From the NCBI RefSeq assembly GCF_016741935.1, contig NZ_JAERRG010000035.1, forward strand, positions 17,493 through 81,492: a stretch of 64,000 nt of DNA, written 5' to 3'. The notes beneath the pieces are model-generated. The model ran no database searches. It was not told the DNA's origin and was given only the letters and a program-made list of their open reading frames with translations. Below, piece by piece: positions 44,142 through 52,844 of this stretch. Every line of letters begins with the position of its first letter. The stretch's first letter is position 1. The DNA comes from Streptomyces endocoffeicus. GTDB lineage: Bacteria; Actinomycetota; Actinomycetes; Streptomycetales; Streptomycetaceae. The position numbers were made by a program, and so were the translations under genes.

Positions 44142-45293
44142 ATGTCCCAGCAGAGTTCCACGGCACCCGGGCCGGATGGGCACGGCGACCGGCAGTGCGA
44201 CCGGAGCGGGCAGCGCCGCGCGACGGTCGTCGACGTCGCACAGCGCGCCGGGGTGTCCACGGCGACCGTTTCCCGCGTGATGAACCGCAACTATCCGGTC
44301 GCCGCCGCCACGCGCGAGCGCGTCGAGGCGGCCATGCGCGAGCTCGGCTATGTGGTCAACGCCCATGCCCGAGCGCTGGCCGGCACCTCCGCCCGCACCG
44401 TTGGCATCATCGTCAGCGAGCTGATCGACCCGTTCTACGCGTACATCGCGCGCGGCGTCGAACGCGAGGCCACCGACGGCGACCGGCTCTGCCTGGTGTG
44501 CTGCACCCAGGGCGACCCGCAGCGCGAGCTCGCCTTCATCGAGCTGATGCACGAACGGCGAGCGGACGCCGTGGTACTGGTCGGCGGCAGCGTCGAGGAC
44601 CGCGCCTACAAGGCCGAACTGGCGCGCCGGGCCCGGGAACTGGACGCGGGCGGATCGAAGCTCGTGCTGTGCGGGCGGCCCTCGCTCGGCGACGGCGTGC
44701 CGACGGTCGGGGTCGAGTACGACAACGAGGGCGGTGCCTTCGCGATCACCGACCATCTGATCACGCAGGGCCATGAGCGGATCCTCTACCTGGGCGGGCC
44801 GCCCGGCCTCTCCACGGCGCGGGACCGGCTCGCCGGACATCGCCGCGCGCTCGAGCTGCGCGGCATCGCGCGGGATCGGGAGCTGGAACAGCCCGGCGCC
44901 TTCAGCCGCGCCTTCGGATACCGGCGCATGACCGAACTGCTACGCGAGGGCCTCGAGTTCACCGCCGTGTTCGCCGCGAACGACATCGTGGCGGCGGGCG
45001 CGGCCCAGGCCCTGGAAGAGGCCGGGGTGCGCATCCCGTTGGACATGTCGCTGGTCGGCTACGACGACATCCCCGTGGCCCAGGATCTGCGGCCCCGGCT
45101 GACGACCGTCCGGATCCCGCTGGAGGAGATGGGCCGGCAGGCGGTGCGGGTCGCGCTCAACGGCGGCGACGAGGACGACTGGCGCGCCCCGACGACCGGC
45201 ACGCTGCGCCTCGGCACGCACATCGTCGTGCGGGAGTCGGTGGCGGCACCGCGGAGCACGCTCCCGGGAAGCGCCAGGCCGCGCCGGAGCTGA
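44142..45293 (+). CDS. LacI-family transcriptional regulator
   Basis: A 383-residue repressor. The helix-turn-helix (TVVDVAQRAGVSTATVSRVM) and hinge (VNAHARALAGTSARTVGIIV) are followed by a periplasmic-binding-protein-like effector domain with typical landmarks (FAITDHLITQGHERILYLGG; FTAVFAANDIVAAGAAQALE; VGYDDIPVAQDLRPRLTTVR). ATG 44142 is taken as start. LacI-type operators with a GTAAGCG core lie before the importer (42791), before the dehydrogenase (42965) and before the M60/PL8 genes (45384), so it probably coordinates the whole module. The inducer is probably an imported oligosaccharide. Confidence 0.93.
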   Translation: MSQQSSTAPGPDGHGDRQCDRSGQRRATVVDVAQRAGVSTATVSRVMNRNYPVAAATRERVEAAMRELGYVVNAHARALAGTSARTVGIIVSELIDPFYAYIARGVEREATDGDRLCLVCCTQGDPQRELAFIELMHERRADAVVLVGGSVEDRAYKAELARRARELDAGGSKLVLCGRPSLGDGVPTVGVEYDNEGGAFAITDHLITQGHERILYLGGPPGLSTARDRLAGHRRALELRGIARDRELEQPGAFSRAFGYRRMTELLREGLEFTAVFAANDIVAAGAAQALEEAGVRIPLDMSLVGYDDIPVAQDLRPRLTTVRIPLEEMGRQAVRVALNGGDEDDWRAPTTGTLRLGTHIVVRESVAAPRSTLPGSARPRRS

Positions 45294-45383
45294 CACCGGG
45301 CCAGCTTGCTTGATTCTGCTCGCAAGAGCGCGAGTCCGCATAGTAACGGACAGAAATTCGGCGGGCCCTCTTGCGGCCGGATA

Positions 45384-45395
45384 GCAAACGCTTAC
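45384..45395. promoter_or_regulatory. LacI-type operator before the M60/PL8 gene cluster
   Basis: GCAAACGCTTAC (reverse GTAAGCGTTTGC) is a good LacI-type dyad, 74 bp before the first M60 gene and 91 bp after the LacI gene. It is the clearest of the three sites and links the secreted degradative enzymes to the importer. Confidence 0.65.
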
Positions 45396-45468
45396 ATGCT
45401 GGCGCGCAGCCCCACCCGCTCGTCCCGCCCATCGCTCTGACGTCGTTCGTCCCCATGGGAGTTCCTGG

Positions 45469-46872
45469 ATGCGCCCTGCCCTGAAGCCTTTCCATGTCCG
45501 CGCCGAGGGGTCCGGCCCCGGCCGTCGCACCGTGCTCGCCGCGCTGGCGGGTGCCGGTGCGGCCGTTGCCCTCGGCGCCGGGACCGCGACTGCTTCCGTC
45601 TCGTCGCCCGGTGCCGCGAGCGGCGACACGCTGTTCATCAAGGCCTTCCCGGACGCCGAAACGGAACGGCTGCGGCTCGACCGGTCGCTGCGGGCCAGCG
45701 ACTTCATCCCCACCGGGCGCTACGCGGCGCCGGGCACGCCCGTCACCGTCCGGGTGCAGTCGGCCCACGGGGTACTCCCGGTTCTGCACATCGGGACCTT
45801 CGACGACTACCACACGAACACCGAACTGAGGGCGCCGCGGACGTTCCGGCTCCGGTCGGGTCTGAACGAGGTCGCGGACACCTACGGCGGCCCGGTGTAC
45901 CTCAGCTTCGCCGGTCACGGTCAGCGTGCCGCCGTCACCTTCGTCTCCGGCACCGAGCGGATGGCCGTCTTCGAGCTCGGGCGGACGAGCGAGGCCGAGT
46001 TCCAGCGGCGGCTCGACACCGTCACCGGCGTCCCGTGGGTCGAACTCGTCACGGACCGGGCCATCCTGACGCTCACCCGCGAGGGTGCGCTGCTGTACCG
46101 CACCGAGGACCACGCCGCGCTGATGTCGCTGTTCGACACCGTCATCGACTCGCACGACCGGATCAGCGGCCTGGACAGCGGCCGGCCTCTCGACCGGCCC
46201 AAGGCGGGCCGCTACCACTTCAACGAGGTCAGCGTCGTCCCCAAGGGAGTTGGCGCGTATGCCTGGCACGGCTTCAACGGCTTCCCTCGCGCCTACATGG
46301 ACCGGCTCTGCACGGTCAGCGGCCTCACCACCCGCGGCTGGGGTCTTTACCACGAACTGGGACACCTCAACCAACAGGCCGCCTACCAGGCCGGCACCCT
46401 CACCGAAGTCACGGTGAACATCTACTCGCTGGCCGCACAGCGCACCCTGGGCCGCCCCTCGAACCTCCTCACGGTCGACGCGAAGACGGGCCTCAACTGG
46501 TTCCAGTCCGCCCAGGCCAAGCTCGGCACCCCCGGCCTCTCCTACCTCGACGACCTCGGCGCCTACGAACGGCTTGTTCCCTTGCGGCAGTTGGAACTCG
46601 CCTTTGGTGACGACTTCTGGCCCCGCCTGCACCGGCTGGTTCGCGCGGAGCACCAGCACGACTCCCCGGTGGAGGACTACGACCACCCGCCGGAGGCCGA
46701 AGCGCGCCAGTACCGCGCCCTGGCCACCTACGCCTCGCGCACGGCGGGCCGCGATCTGACGGAGTTCTTCGTCGGCAAGTGGGCGATGCCGATCGACAGG
46801 CAGGGTGTCGCGGAGATCGCCGCCCTGAATCTCCCGAAGCCGGACACGGACCCGAGCACGCTCACGGACTGA
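45469..46872 (+). CDS. Secreted M60-family metallopeptidase (mucinase/enhancin-like), copy 1
   Basis: A 467-residue exported protein from ATG 45469, behind GGGAG. The Tat signal is GPGRRTVLAALAGAGAAVAL. The gluzincin site is HELGH (H295-H299) with E313 in TLTEVTVN as likely third ligand, the HExxH(8,28)E form of the M60/peptidase_M60 domain. Upstream lie FNEVSVVPKGVGAYAWHGFN and RGWGLYHELGHLNQQ, typical of M60-like domains known from gut mucin-degrading bacteria and baculovirus enhancins. The N-terminal third (FIPTGRYAAPGTPVTVRVQS) is the usual M60 accessory beta-domain. It heads the M60-M60-PL8-DUF2264 cluster. The substrate is presumably an O-glycoprotein or proteoglycan core. Confidence 0.92.
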   Translation: MRPALKPFHVRAEGSGPGRRTVLAALAGAGAAVALGAGTATASVSSPGAASGDTLFIKAFPDAETERLRLDRSLRASDFIPTGRYAAPGTPVTVRVQSAHGVLPVLHIGTFDDYHTNTELRAPRTFRLRSGLNEVADTYGGPVYLSFAGHGQRAAVTFVSGTERMAVFELGRTSEAEFQRRLDTVTGVPWVELVTDRAILTLTREGALLYRTEDHAALMSLFDTVIDSHDRISGLDSGRPLDRPKAGRYHFNEVSVVPKGVGAYAWHGFNGFPRAYMDRLCTVSGLTTRGWGLYHELGHLNQQAAYQAGTLTEVTVNIYSLAAQRTLGRPSNLLTVDAKTGLNWFQSAQAKLGTPGLSYLDDLGAYERLVPLRQLELAFGDDFWPRLHRLVRAEHQHDSPVEDYDHPPEAEARQYRALATYASRTAGRDLTEFFVGKWAMPIDRQGVAEIAALNLPKPDTDPSTLTD

Positions 46873-46875
46873 CGG

Positions 46876-47040
46876 CGCGGCCGCACCGTCGAGGCGCCGG
46901 CCCTCCGGCTGCCCCAGCCGGTCAGGGCGGTGCCATCCGACGACGACGCATTGACGCTCGGGAGAGGCCCGCGCCCGGCCGTCACCGTCCGCACCGGCGG
47001 CTCGCTCGGCCGCACCCACACGACAGCACTCATCCCGGCG
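46876..47040 (+). pseudogene. C-terminal remnant of a second PL8 lyase gene
   Basis: Just after the first M60 stop, one frame reads GRTVEAPALRLPQPVRAVPS then DDDALTLGRGPRPAVTVRTG and GSLGRTHTTALI. The end of the intact PL8 protein at 48494-50878 reads GRTATTLTVRLPFPVSKVVS then ADDTVSVTPGLRPVLTVRVG and GSRGHTHLARLL. The match is colinear over about 52 residues. The remnant has no start codon and no upstream portion. A PL8 gene must therefore once have followed the first M60 gene and been deleted except for its tail. Confidence 0.8.
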
Positions 47041-47060
47041 GGCCCCGCTCGTTCGGGCCG

Positions 47061-47100
47061 CACCTCCCCATCACCGTACGCACCTCCCCATCACCGTACG
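47061..47100. repeat. Perfect 20-bp tandem repeat before the second M60 gene
   Basis: Two identical 20-bp units, each ending in CATCACCGTACG, lie at 47061-47080 and 47081-47100. They are 26 bp before the start codon of the second M60 gene. They may be a duplication scar or a double regulator site. Confidence 0.8.
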
Positions 47101-47125
47101 TATCGTCCCAAGGAGACGAAGCCTC

Positions 47126-48472
47126 ATGCGCACCCCCGCATCCCCGTCCCGCCGTACCGTCCTCGCCACCGCCACCGCCACCGCCACCGCCACCGCCGCG
47201 GCCACGGGCGCCGCGCTCGCCGTCGGCGGCCTCGGCGCCGGCACCGCTCATGCCGCCGACGACGTCACCGTGCCGCTCGTCGCCCGCCCCTCCGCCGAGG
47301 CGGAACGACTCCGCCTCGGCACGGCCCTGCGCAGCTCCGAGTTCCAGACGACCGGCCGCTATGTCCCGCCGGCCACCGCCCTCCGCTTCGACGTGCTGCC
47401 CTACGACGACGTGGTGCCGACCCTCTGGATCGGGCAGTGGGACTACTACGGCACCGTCACCGCACCGCGCAGCTATCAGCTGAAGCCCGGCGCGAACACC
47501 GTGACCGATCCCCACGGCGGACCCGTCTACTTCACCCTCGAGGGCGGCGGGCAGCACGCCGCGGTGCGGTTCAAGAGCGGCTCCGCGCCGATGCCGGTCT
47601 TCACGCTCGGGAGCACCACCGAGGCCGACTACCAGAACCAGTTGGACACATACACCGATGTCCCGGTCGTCGAGCTGCACGGGCCGCGCTCCATCGTGAC
47701 GCTCACCCGGGACGGCGCGCTGCTGTACCGGGACGAGGACCACGCGGCGCTGCTGCAACTCCTGGAGCAGATCATCCAGGCCGAGTCCGACATCAGCGGC
47801 CTGGACGGCTCGAAGCCGGTGCACCGGCCCAAGGCCGGCGGCTACCACTTCACCGAGGTTTCGGTGGTGCCCTCCGGCGTCGGCGCCTACGCGACACACG
47901 GCTACAACGGCTTCCCGCGCGCCTATCTCGACCGGCTCACCACGGTGGAGCGGCTGCGCACCCGCGGCTGGGGTTTGTACCACGAACTCGGGCATCTCCA
48001 CCAGCAGTTCGCGTACAAGCCGCCGGGGCTGACCGAGGTCACGGTGAACATCTACTCGCTGGCCGTGCAGCGCGCCCTCGGCCAGCCCTCCAACCTCCTC
48101 ACCGTCGACCCGAAGACGGGCCTGAACTACTTCCAGTCCGCCCGGGCCAAGTTCGGCACGGCGGGCCTGACGTACGAGAGGTCCTTCGGCGCGTACGAGA
48201 AGCTGGTGCCGCTGCGGCAGCTGGAGCTGGCCTTCGGCGACGACTTCTGGCCCAGGATGCACAAGCTGGTCCGCGAGGAGAACCCGCAGTCGGCCGAGAC
48301 GGCCAAGCGCTACCGGGCGCTCGCCACGTACGCGAGCCGTGTCGCGGAGCACGACCTCACCGACTTCTCCGTCACCACCTGGGCGTTCCCCATCGATGCC
48401 GAGGGGCGGGCCGAGATGGCCGCACTGCATCTGCCGAAGCCGTCGATCGACCCTGCCACGCTGACCGACTGA
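47126..48472 (+). CDS. Secreted M60-family metallopeptidase (mucinase/enhancin-like), copy 2
   Basis: A 448-residue paralogue of the protein at 45469-46872, starting at ATG 47126 behind AAGGAG. The signal is Tat-like (SPSRRTVLATATAT), with a run of alternating Ala-Thr codons encoded by a trinucleotide-pair repeat (about 47167-47200) that could vary in length. The zinc site is HELGH (H286-H290) with E304 in GLTEVTVN. Preceding blocks are FTEVSVVPSGVGAYATHGYN and RGWGLYHELGHLHQQF. It ends 21 bp before the PL8 gene, indicating one operon. Strong similarity to copy 1 suggests duplication, perhaps with different peptide or glycan preference. Confidence 0.92.
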   Translation: MRTPASPSRRTVLATATATATATAAATGAALAVGGLGAGTAHAADDVTVPLVARPSAEAERLRLGTALRSSEFQTTGRYVPPATALRFDVLPYDDVVPTLWIGQWDYYGTVTAPRSYQLKPGANTVTDPHGGPVYFTLEGGGQHAAVRFKSGSAPMPVFTLGSTTEADYQNQLDTYTDVPVVELHGPRSIVTLTRDGALLYRDEDHAALLQLLEQIIQAESDISGLDGSKPVHRPKAGGYHFTEVSVVPSGVGAYATHGYNGFPRAYLDRLTTVERLRTRGWGLYHELGHLHQQFAYKPPGLTEVTVNIYSLAVQRALGQPSNLLTVDPKTGLNYFQSARAKFGTAGLTYERSFGAYEKLVPLRQLELAFGDDFWPRMHKLVREENPQSAETAKRYRALATYASRVAEHDLTDFSVTTWAFPIDAEGRAEMAALHLPKPSIDPATLTD

Positions 48473-48493
48473 CCCGGAGGACGACGACCGACC

Positions 48494-50878
48494 ATGGACG
48501 TGAGCAGACGACAGACCCTCGCGCTCGCCGGAGCGGGCGCGGTCGCCACCCTCGTCGCCCGCGCGGGCATCGCGAGCGCCGCCACCGGCTCCGCCGACGA
48601 CCCGTACGAGCCCCTGCTCGCCCGCGCCGCGCAGCAGCTGACCGGCGGCGCCTTCGACCCGAAGGACCCGGACTTCGCCACCGCGCTCACGGCCCTGGAC
48701 ACACAGGCCTCCGGCTGGTGGCAGCGGATCGACACGTCCGTGGGCCGCAAGGCGCTGTGGGCCGACCTGTCCCCGGCCTCCGACCCCAGCGTGTTCGGCG
48801 GGAGCTATTCGCGACTGCGCACGCTCGCGACCGCGTGGGCCACCCCCGGCACCTCGCTCACCGGGCAGGCGGCCGTGCGCGACGGGATCCTCGACGCACT
48901 GCGCTTCCTGCACACCGTCGGCTACAACGCCTCCCGTTCCGAGACCGGCAACTGGTGGTTCTGGGAGATCGGTTCGCCGCGCGCGCTGATGGACATCTGC
49001 GTGCTGCTGCGTGCCGATCTCCCCGCGGAGGACCGCGACGCCTACGTGAAGACGGTGGCCAGGTTCGTCCCCGATGCGGATCGCCGCACCAACTACCCGA
49101 GTCTCGCCGAGACCGGCGCCAACCGCGCCGACAAGGCCGTCATTCTCGCCCTGCGCGGGCTGCTCGCGGGCGATCCCGGCGCGCTCGTCCTGGCCCGCGA
49201 CGGCCTGTCCGACGTCCGCGACAACGGGAAGAACAGCCTGTTCCAGTACGTCACTTCGGGTGACGGGTTCTACCGGGACGGCTCGTTCGTGCAGCACTCC
49301 GACGTCGCGTACACGGGCACGTACGGCAGCGTTCTGCTGAATGGCGCCGGCCAGTTGATCGCGCTGCTCGGCGGCTCCGACTGGGCCGTCACCGGCCCCT
49401 CGGCCAATGTGCTGTACGAGGCGGTCGAGCGGAGCTTCGGGCCCTTCCTGTTCGACGGTCTGATGATGGACGCGGTGCGCGGCCGCGCCATCTCCCGCGA
49501 GTCCGCCCGCGACCACAACGACGGGGCGTCCGCGGTCTCGTACATCCTCCAACTCGCCGACACCGCACCGCAGGCCTACGCGGACCGCTGGCGGGCGGCG
49601 GCCAAGGGCTGGATCCTGCGCAACACGGAGACGCCGTACAAGGAACTCATCGGGATCCCGGCCCTGGCCCGCGCGAAGGCCCTCCTCGAGGATCCGGCCG
49701 TGCGGCCCGCGGACCGCCTCACCGGGCACTTCGTCTTCGCCGACATGGACCGCGTGGTGCACCGGCGCGCGTCCTGGGCGTGCACGCTGTCGCTGTCGTC
49801 GAAGCGCATCGCCGCCTACGAGATGGGCAACGGCGAGAATCTGCACGGCTGGTACACCGGTGACGGCATGACGTACCTGTACGACGGCGACGACCTGGAC
49901 GCCTTCGGGGACGCCTTCTGGCCGACAGTCGACGCGTACCGGCTGCCGGGCACGACGGTGGACACCCGTACGCGGGCCGATCTCGGGACCGGCGGCGGGA
50001 CCGACACGTTCCGCCCGAAGAACGCGGTCGCGGGCGGAGCCGTGCTCGACGCCCGGTTCGGTGCCGCCGCGATGGAGCTGATCGCGGACGGGTCGACGTT
50101 GCGGGCCAAGAAGGCGTGGTTCTTCCTGGACAATGCGGTCGTCGCGCTCGGCGCCGGGATCACGGCGAGCGACGGCAGGACGATCGAGACGGTCGTGGAG
50201 AACCGGAACCTGCACGCCGAAGGGGCGCACCGGCTCATCGTCGACGGTCATCGTCAGCCCATGGAGCTGGGGTGGTCGGCCGAGCTGGGCGACGCGCGCT
50301 GGGCCCATCTGGAGGGCACGGGCGGCTATGTCTTTCCCTCCGGCGGACCGCTGCGCGCCCTGCGCGAGGAGCGCACCGGCACCTGGCGCTCCCTCAGCAC
50401 CGGCGGCAGCACCACCCCCGTCAGCCGCCGCTACGCCACCCTCTGGTTCGACCACGGTCCTTCCCCCGACTCCGCTTCCTACGCCTACGTCCTGCTGCCG
50501 GGCTCGACTGAGACCGCGACCCTGGCCTGGTCCCGCTCCCTCCCGGCGCGCGTGCTCGCCAACGACGCCGCAGTCCAGGCCGTCGCCTCACCCCGTCTCG
50601 GCCTGCTCGCGGCGCACTTCTGGGCGGCTGGCTCGGTCGACGGGCTGAGCTCGGACGGCCCCGGCACCGTCCTGGTGTGCCGCCGCGACGAGGGCATATC
50701 GGTCGCGGTGGCGGATCCTGGCCGTACGGCGACGACCCTGACCGTCAGACTCCCGTTCCCCGTGAGCAAGGTGGTCAGCGCCGACGACACCGTGTCTGTA
50801 ACCCCGGGCCTCCGCCCCGTGCTCACCGTCCGCGTGGGCGGCTCACGGGGCCATACGCACCTGGCCCGACTGCTCTGA
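48494..50878 (+). CDS. Secreted PL8-family polysaccharide lyase (hyaluronate/chondroitin/xanthan lyase type)
   Basis: A 794-residue exported lyase with signal MDVSRRQTLALAGAGAVATL. The N-terminal (alpha/alpha) toroid holds NWWFWEIGSPRALMDICVLL and the catalytic residues by family comparison: N210 in TGANRADK, H268 in DGSFVQHSD and Y277 in YTGTYG. The super-beta-sandwich follows (RIAAYEMGNGENLHGWYTGD; FRPKNAVAGGAVLDARFGAA). Beta-elimination of uronic-acid-containing polymers yields an unsaturated uronyl end. The C-terminal beta-domain is full length, unlike the remnant at 46876. The DUF2264 gene downstream (62 bp) could process the unsaturated product. Hyaluronan, chondroitin and xanthan-like polymers remain possible substrates. 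Confidence 0.93.
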   Translation: MDVSRRQTLALAGAGAVATLVARAGIASAATGSADDPYEPLLARAAQQLTGGAFDPKDPDFATALTALDTQASGWWQRIDTSVGRKALWADLSPASDPSVFGGSYSRLRTLATAWATPGTSLTGQAAVRDGILDALRFLHTVGYNASRSETGNWWFWEIGSPRALMDICVLLRADLPAEDRDAYVKTVARFVPDADRRTNYPSLAETGANRADKAVILALRGLLAGDPGALVLARDGLSDVRDNGKNSLFQYVTSGDGFYRDGSFVQHSDVAYTGTYGSVLLNGAGQLIALLGGSDWAVTGPSANVLYEAVERSFGPFLFDGLMMDAVRGRAISRESARDHNDGASAVSYILQLADTAPQAYADRWRAAAKGWILRNTETPYKELIGIPALARAKALLEDPAVRPADRLTGHFVFADMDRVVHRRASWACTLSLSSKRIAAYEMGNGENLHGWYTGDGMTYLYDGDDLDAFGDAFWPTVDAYRLPGTTVDTRTRADLGTGGGTDTFRPKNAVAGGAVLDARFGAAAMELIADGSTLRAKKAWFFLDNAVVALGAGITASDGRTIETVVENRNLHAEGAHRLIVDGHRQPMELGWSAELGDARWAHLEGTGGYVFPSGGPLRALREERTGTWRSLSTGGSTTPVSRRYATLWFDHGPSPDSASYAYVLLPGSTETATLAWSRSLPARVLANDAAVQAVASPRLGLLAAHFWAAGSVDGLSSDGPGTVLVCRRDEGISVAVADPGRTATTLTVRLPFPVSKVVSADDTVSVTPGLRPVLTVRVGGSRGHTHLARLL

Positions 50879-50939
50879 GCCCGCCGCTACCGACCCACCC
50901 GTATCGCCCGCCGTCCGACGAAGGAGCCAGCGAACCACC

Positions 50940-52844
50940 ATGCCCGCCCCGCACCTTCCCCTGCCGCCCACCGACCGCGTCCGCTCCCCGCTGACCGGTT
51001 GGACCCGGGCGCACTGGGAGGCCCTGGCCGACCGACAGCTGACGGCCCTGCTGCCCTACGCCACACCGGGTTTCGCGCAGTACCGGCTGCCGGGGCGGGC
51101 CAGCTGGTCCGGGGTCGTCTCCGACGGGCTCGAAGGGTTCGCTCGGACATTTCTGCTGGCCTCCTTCCGGATCGCGGGCGCGGGCGGGAGCGACGGGACG
51201 GATTCCGCAGCCGTATCCCACCTGATCGAAAGGTACACGCAGGGTCTGACAACGGGCACGGACCGTGACAGCGCCGAGGCCTGGCCCGAACTCACCGACT
51301 GCTCCCAGCAGATGGTGGAGGCCGCCTCGATCGCGCTCGGCTTGCACGAGACCCGCCCCTGGATCTGGGACCGGCTCGACGCCCGGGTCCAGGAGCGGGT
51401 CGTCGACTGGTTCTCCGGGTTCGTCGGCGCGAGGACCTGGGACAACAACTGGCGCCTGTTCCAAGTGGTGTCGGAGCAGTTCCTCGCCTCGGTCGGCGCA
51501 CCGTACAACCAGGGCGACATCGATGCCGGCCTCGACCGGATCGAGGACTGGTACGTTGGCGACGGCTGGTACACGGACGGCGACGGCCGCAACTTCGACT
51601 ACTACATCGGCTGGGCCATGCACCTGTACCCGCTGCTGTGGGCCCGCATGACAGGGCCGGACGCGGACGGCGGGCGCGGCGCCGTCTACCGGGACCGGCT
51701 GACCCAGTTCCTCACCACGTACCCGCAGTTCTTCGGCGCCGACGGCGCGCCGGTGCACCAGGGCCGGTCGCTGACATACCGCATCGCGGCGACGGTTCCG
51801 GTGTGGCTGGGCGCGCTCGCCGACTGCACCCCGCTCGCGCCAGGCCTGACCCGGCGCCTCGCCTCCGGCGCGGCCCGGCACTTCGCCGAGCGCGGGGTGC
51901 CGGACGAACGGGGGCTGCTGCCGCTGGGCTGGTACGACACGTTCCTGCCCGCGACACAGCCGTACTCGGGGCCCGCGTCGCCGTACTGGGCCAGCAAGGG
52001 ATTCCTCGGTCTGCTGCTGCCCGCAGACCACCCCGTGTGGACCGACCGTGAACTACCGCTGCCCGTCGAGCAGTCGACGCAGTACACGGCGCTGCCCGCG
52101 CCCGGCTGGCTGCTGCACGGCACCCCGCACGACGGTGTGGTCCGCCTGATCAACCACGGCAGCGACCACAACCCGCCGGACGGCCCGGCGAGCGACGACC
52201 CGCACTACGCCAAGTTCGCCTACTCCACCGCCACCGCCCCGGAGTCCGCACCGCACGCCTGGGCCCGCGCGGTCGACAACCACATCGCGCTGCTCAGCGC
52301 CGACGGCACCCCGTCGCGTCGCCGCCGCATCCACCCCCTCACCTGCGAGGGACGCCGCGCCTCGTCCCGTCATGACGTACAACTCCCGGACCTGGACGGC
52401 GAGTTCCCTGTCGAGTCGACGAGCGTGCTGCACGGGCCGTGGGAGCTGCGCGTGCACCGGGTGCGGGCACCCGAGGGCGTGACGGTGCGCGAGGGCGGGT
52501 ACGCGGTCGCCGACGTGGTGCGCCCGCACTCGGAGCAGGGGCCGTGCTGGGCCCTGACCCGCACGGAATCGGGGCTGACCAGCGCCGTGACCGCGCTGTA
52601 CGGATGGGACGAGGAGACGGGCGTCGCGCGCGAGGTCGAGGCGAACGCCTACGGCCCGCACTCGGCGACCCCGTATCTGCGAGCCGTACGCCATCCGGGC
52701 GGGGAGAGTGTCCACGTCACCTTGGTGGTTCTCACCCGCGACGTCGTCCACCCCTGGGCCCTGCGCGAGTCGATCACGTGCGCGCACGAGGACGACGGGC
52801 GGGTGACGGTCACGTTCCCGGACGACGAGACGGTGACGGTTTGA
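50940..52844 (+). CDS. DUF2264 protein, probable (unsaturated) glucuronyl hydrolase
   Basis: A 634-residue protein without a clear signal peptide, so probably cytosolic. It has the DUF2264 pattern: SWSGVVSDGLEGFARTFLLA, LTDCSQQMVEAASIALGLHE, RTWDNNWRLFQVVSEQFLAS, GWYTDGDGRNFDYYIGWAMH and SPYWASKGFLGLLLPADHPV. The N-terminal two thirds form an (alpha/alpha)6 barrel, the rest a beta-sandwich. I recall that DUF2264 proteins were assigned to a beta-glucuronidase family (GH154). Directly after the PL8 lyase, an attractive role is hydrolysis of the unsaturated uronic acid from imported disaccharides. Activity cannot be proven from the sequence, but location and fold agree. Confidence 0.85.
   Translation: MPAPHLPLPPTDRVRSPLTGWTRAHWEALADRQLTALLPYATPGFAQYRLPGRASWSGVVSDGLEGFARTFLLASFRIAGAGGSDGTDSAAVSHLIERYTQGLTTGTDRDSAEAWPELTDCSQQMVEAASIALGLHETRPWIWDRLDARVQERVVDWFSGFVGARTWDNNWRLFQVVSEQFLASVGAPYNQGDIDAGLDRIEDWYVGDGWYTDGDGRNFDYYIGWAMHLYPLLWARMTGPDADGGRGAVYRDRLTQFLTTYPQFFGADGAPVHQGRSLTYRIAATVPVWLGALADCTPLAPGLTRRLASGAARHFAERGVPDERGLLPLGWYDTFLPATQPYSGPASPYWASKGFLGLLLPADHPVWTDRELPLPVEQSTQYTALPAPGWLLHGTPHDGVVRLINHGSDHNPPDGPASDDPHYAKFAYSTATAPESAPHAWARAVDNHIALLSADGTPSRRRRIHPLTCEGRRASSRHDVQLPDLDGEFPVESTSVLHGPWELRVHRVRAPEGVTVREGGYAVADVVRPHSEQGPCWALTRTESGLTSAVTALYGWDEETGVAREVEANAYGPHSATPYLRAVRHPGGESVHVTLVVLTRDVVHPWALRESITCAHEDDGRVTVTFPDDETVTV

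Noticed and set aside
46930..49263. A long plus-strand open frame of more than 700 codons overlapping the second M60 gene and the PL8 gene
   Set aside because: The translation is arginine- and proline-rich without any family motif, a typical high-G+C shadow. Only its first 35 codons are meaningful, as the PL8 remnant.
47030..50455. An 1141-codon minus-strand open frame opposite M60 copy 2 and PL8
   Set aside because: It mirrors the codon periodicity of the real genes, has no motif or ribosome-binding site, and overlaps two convincing genes completely.
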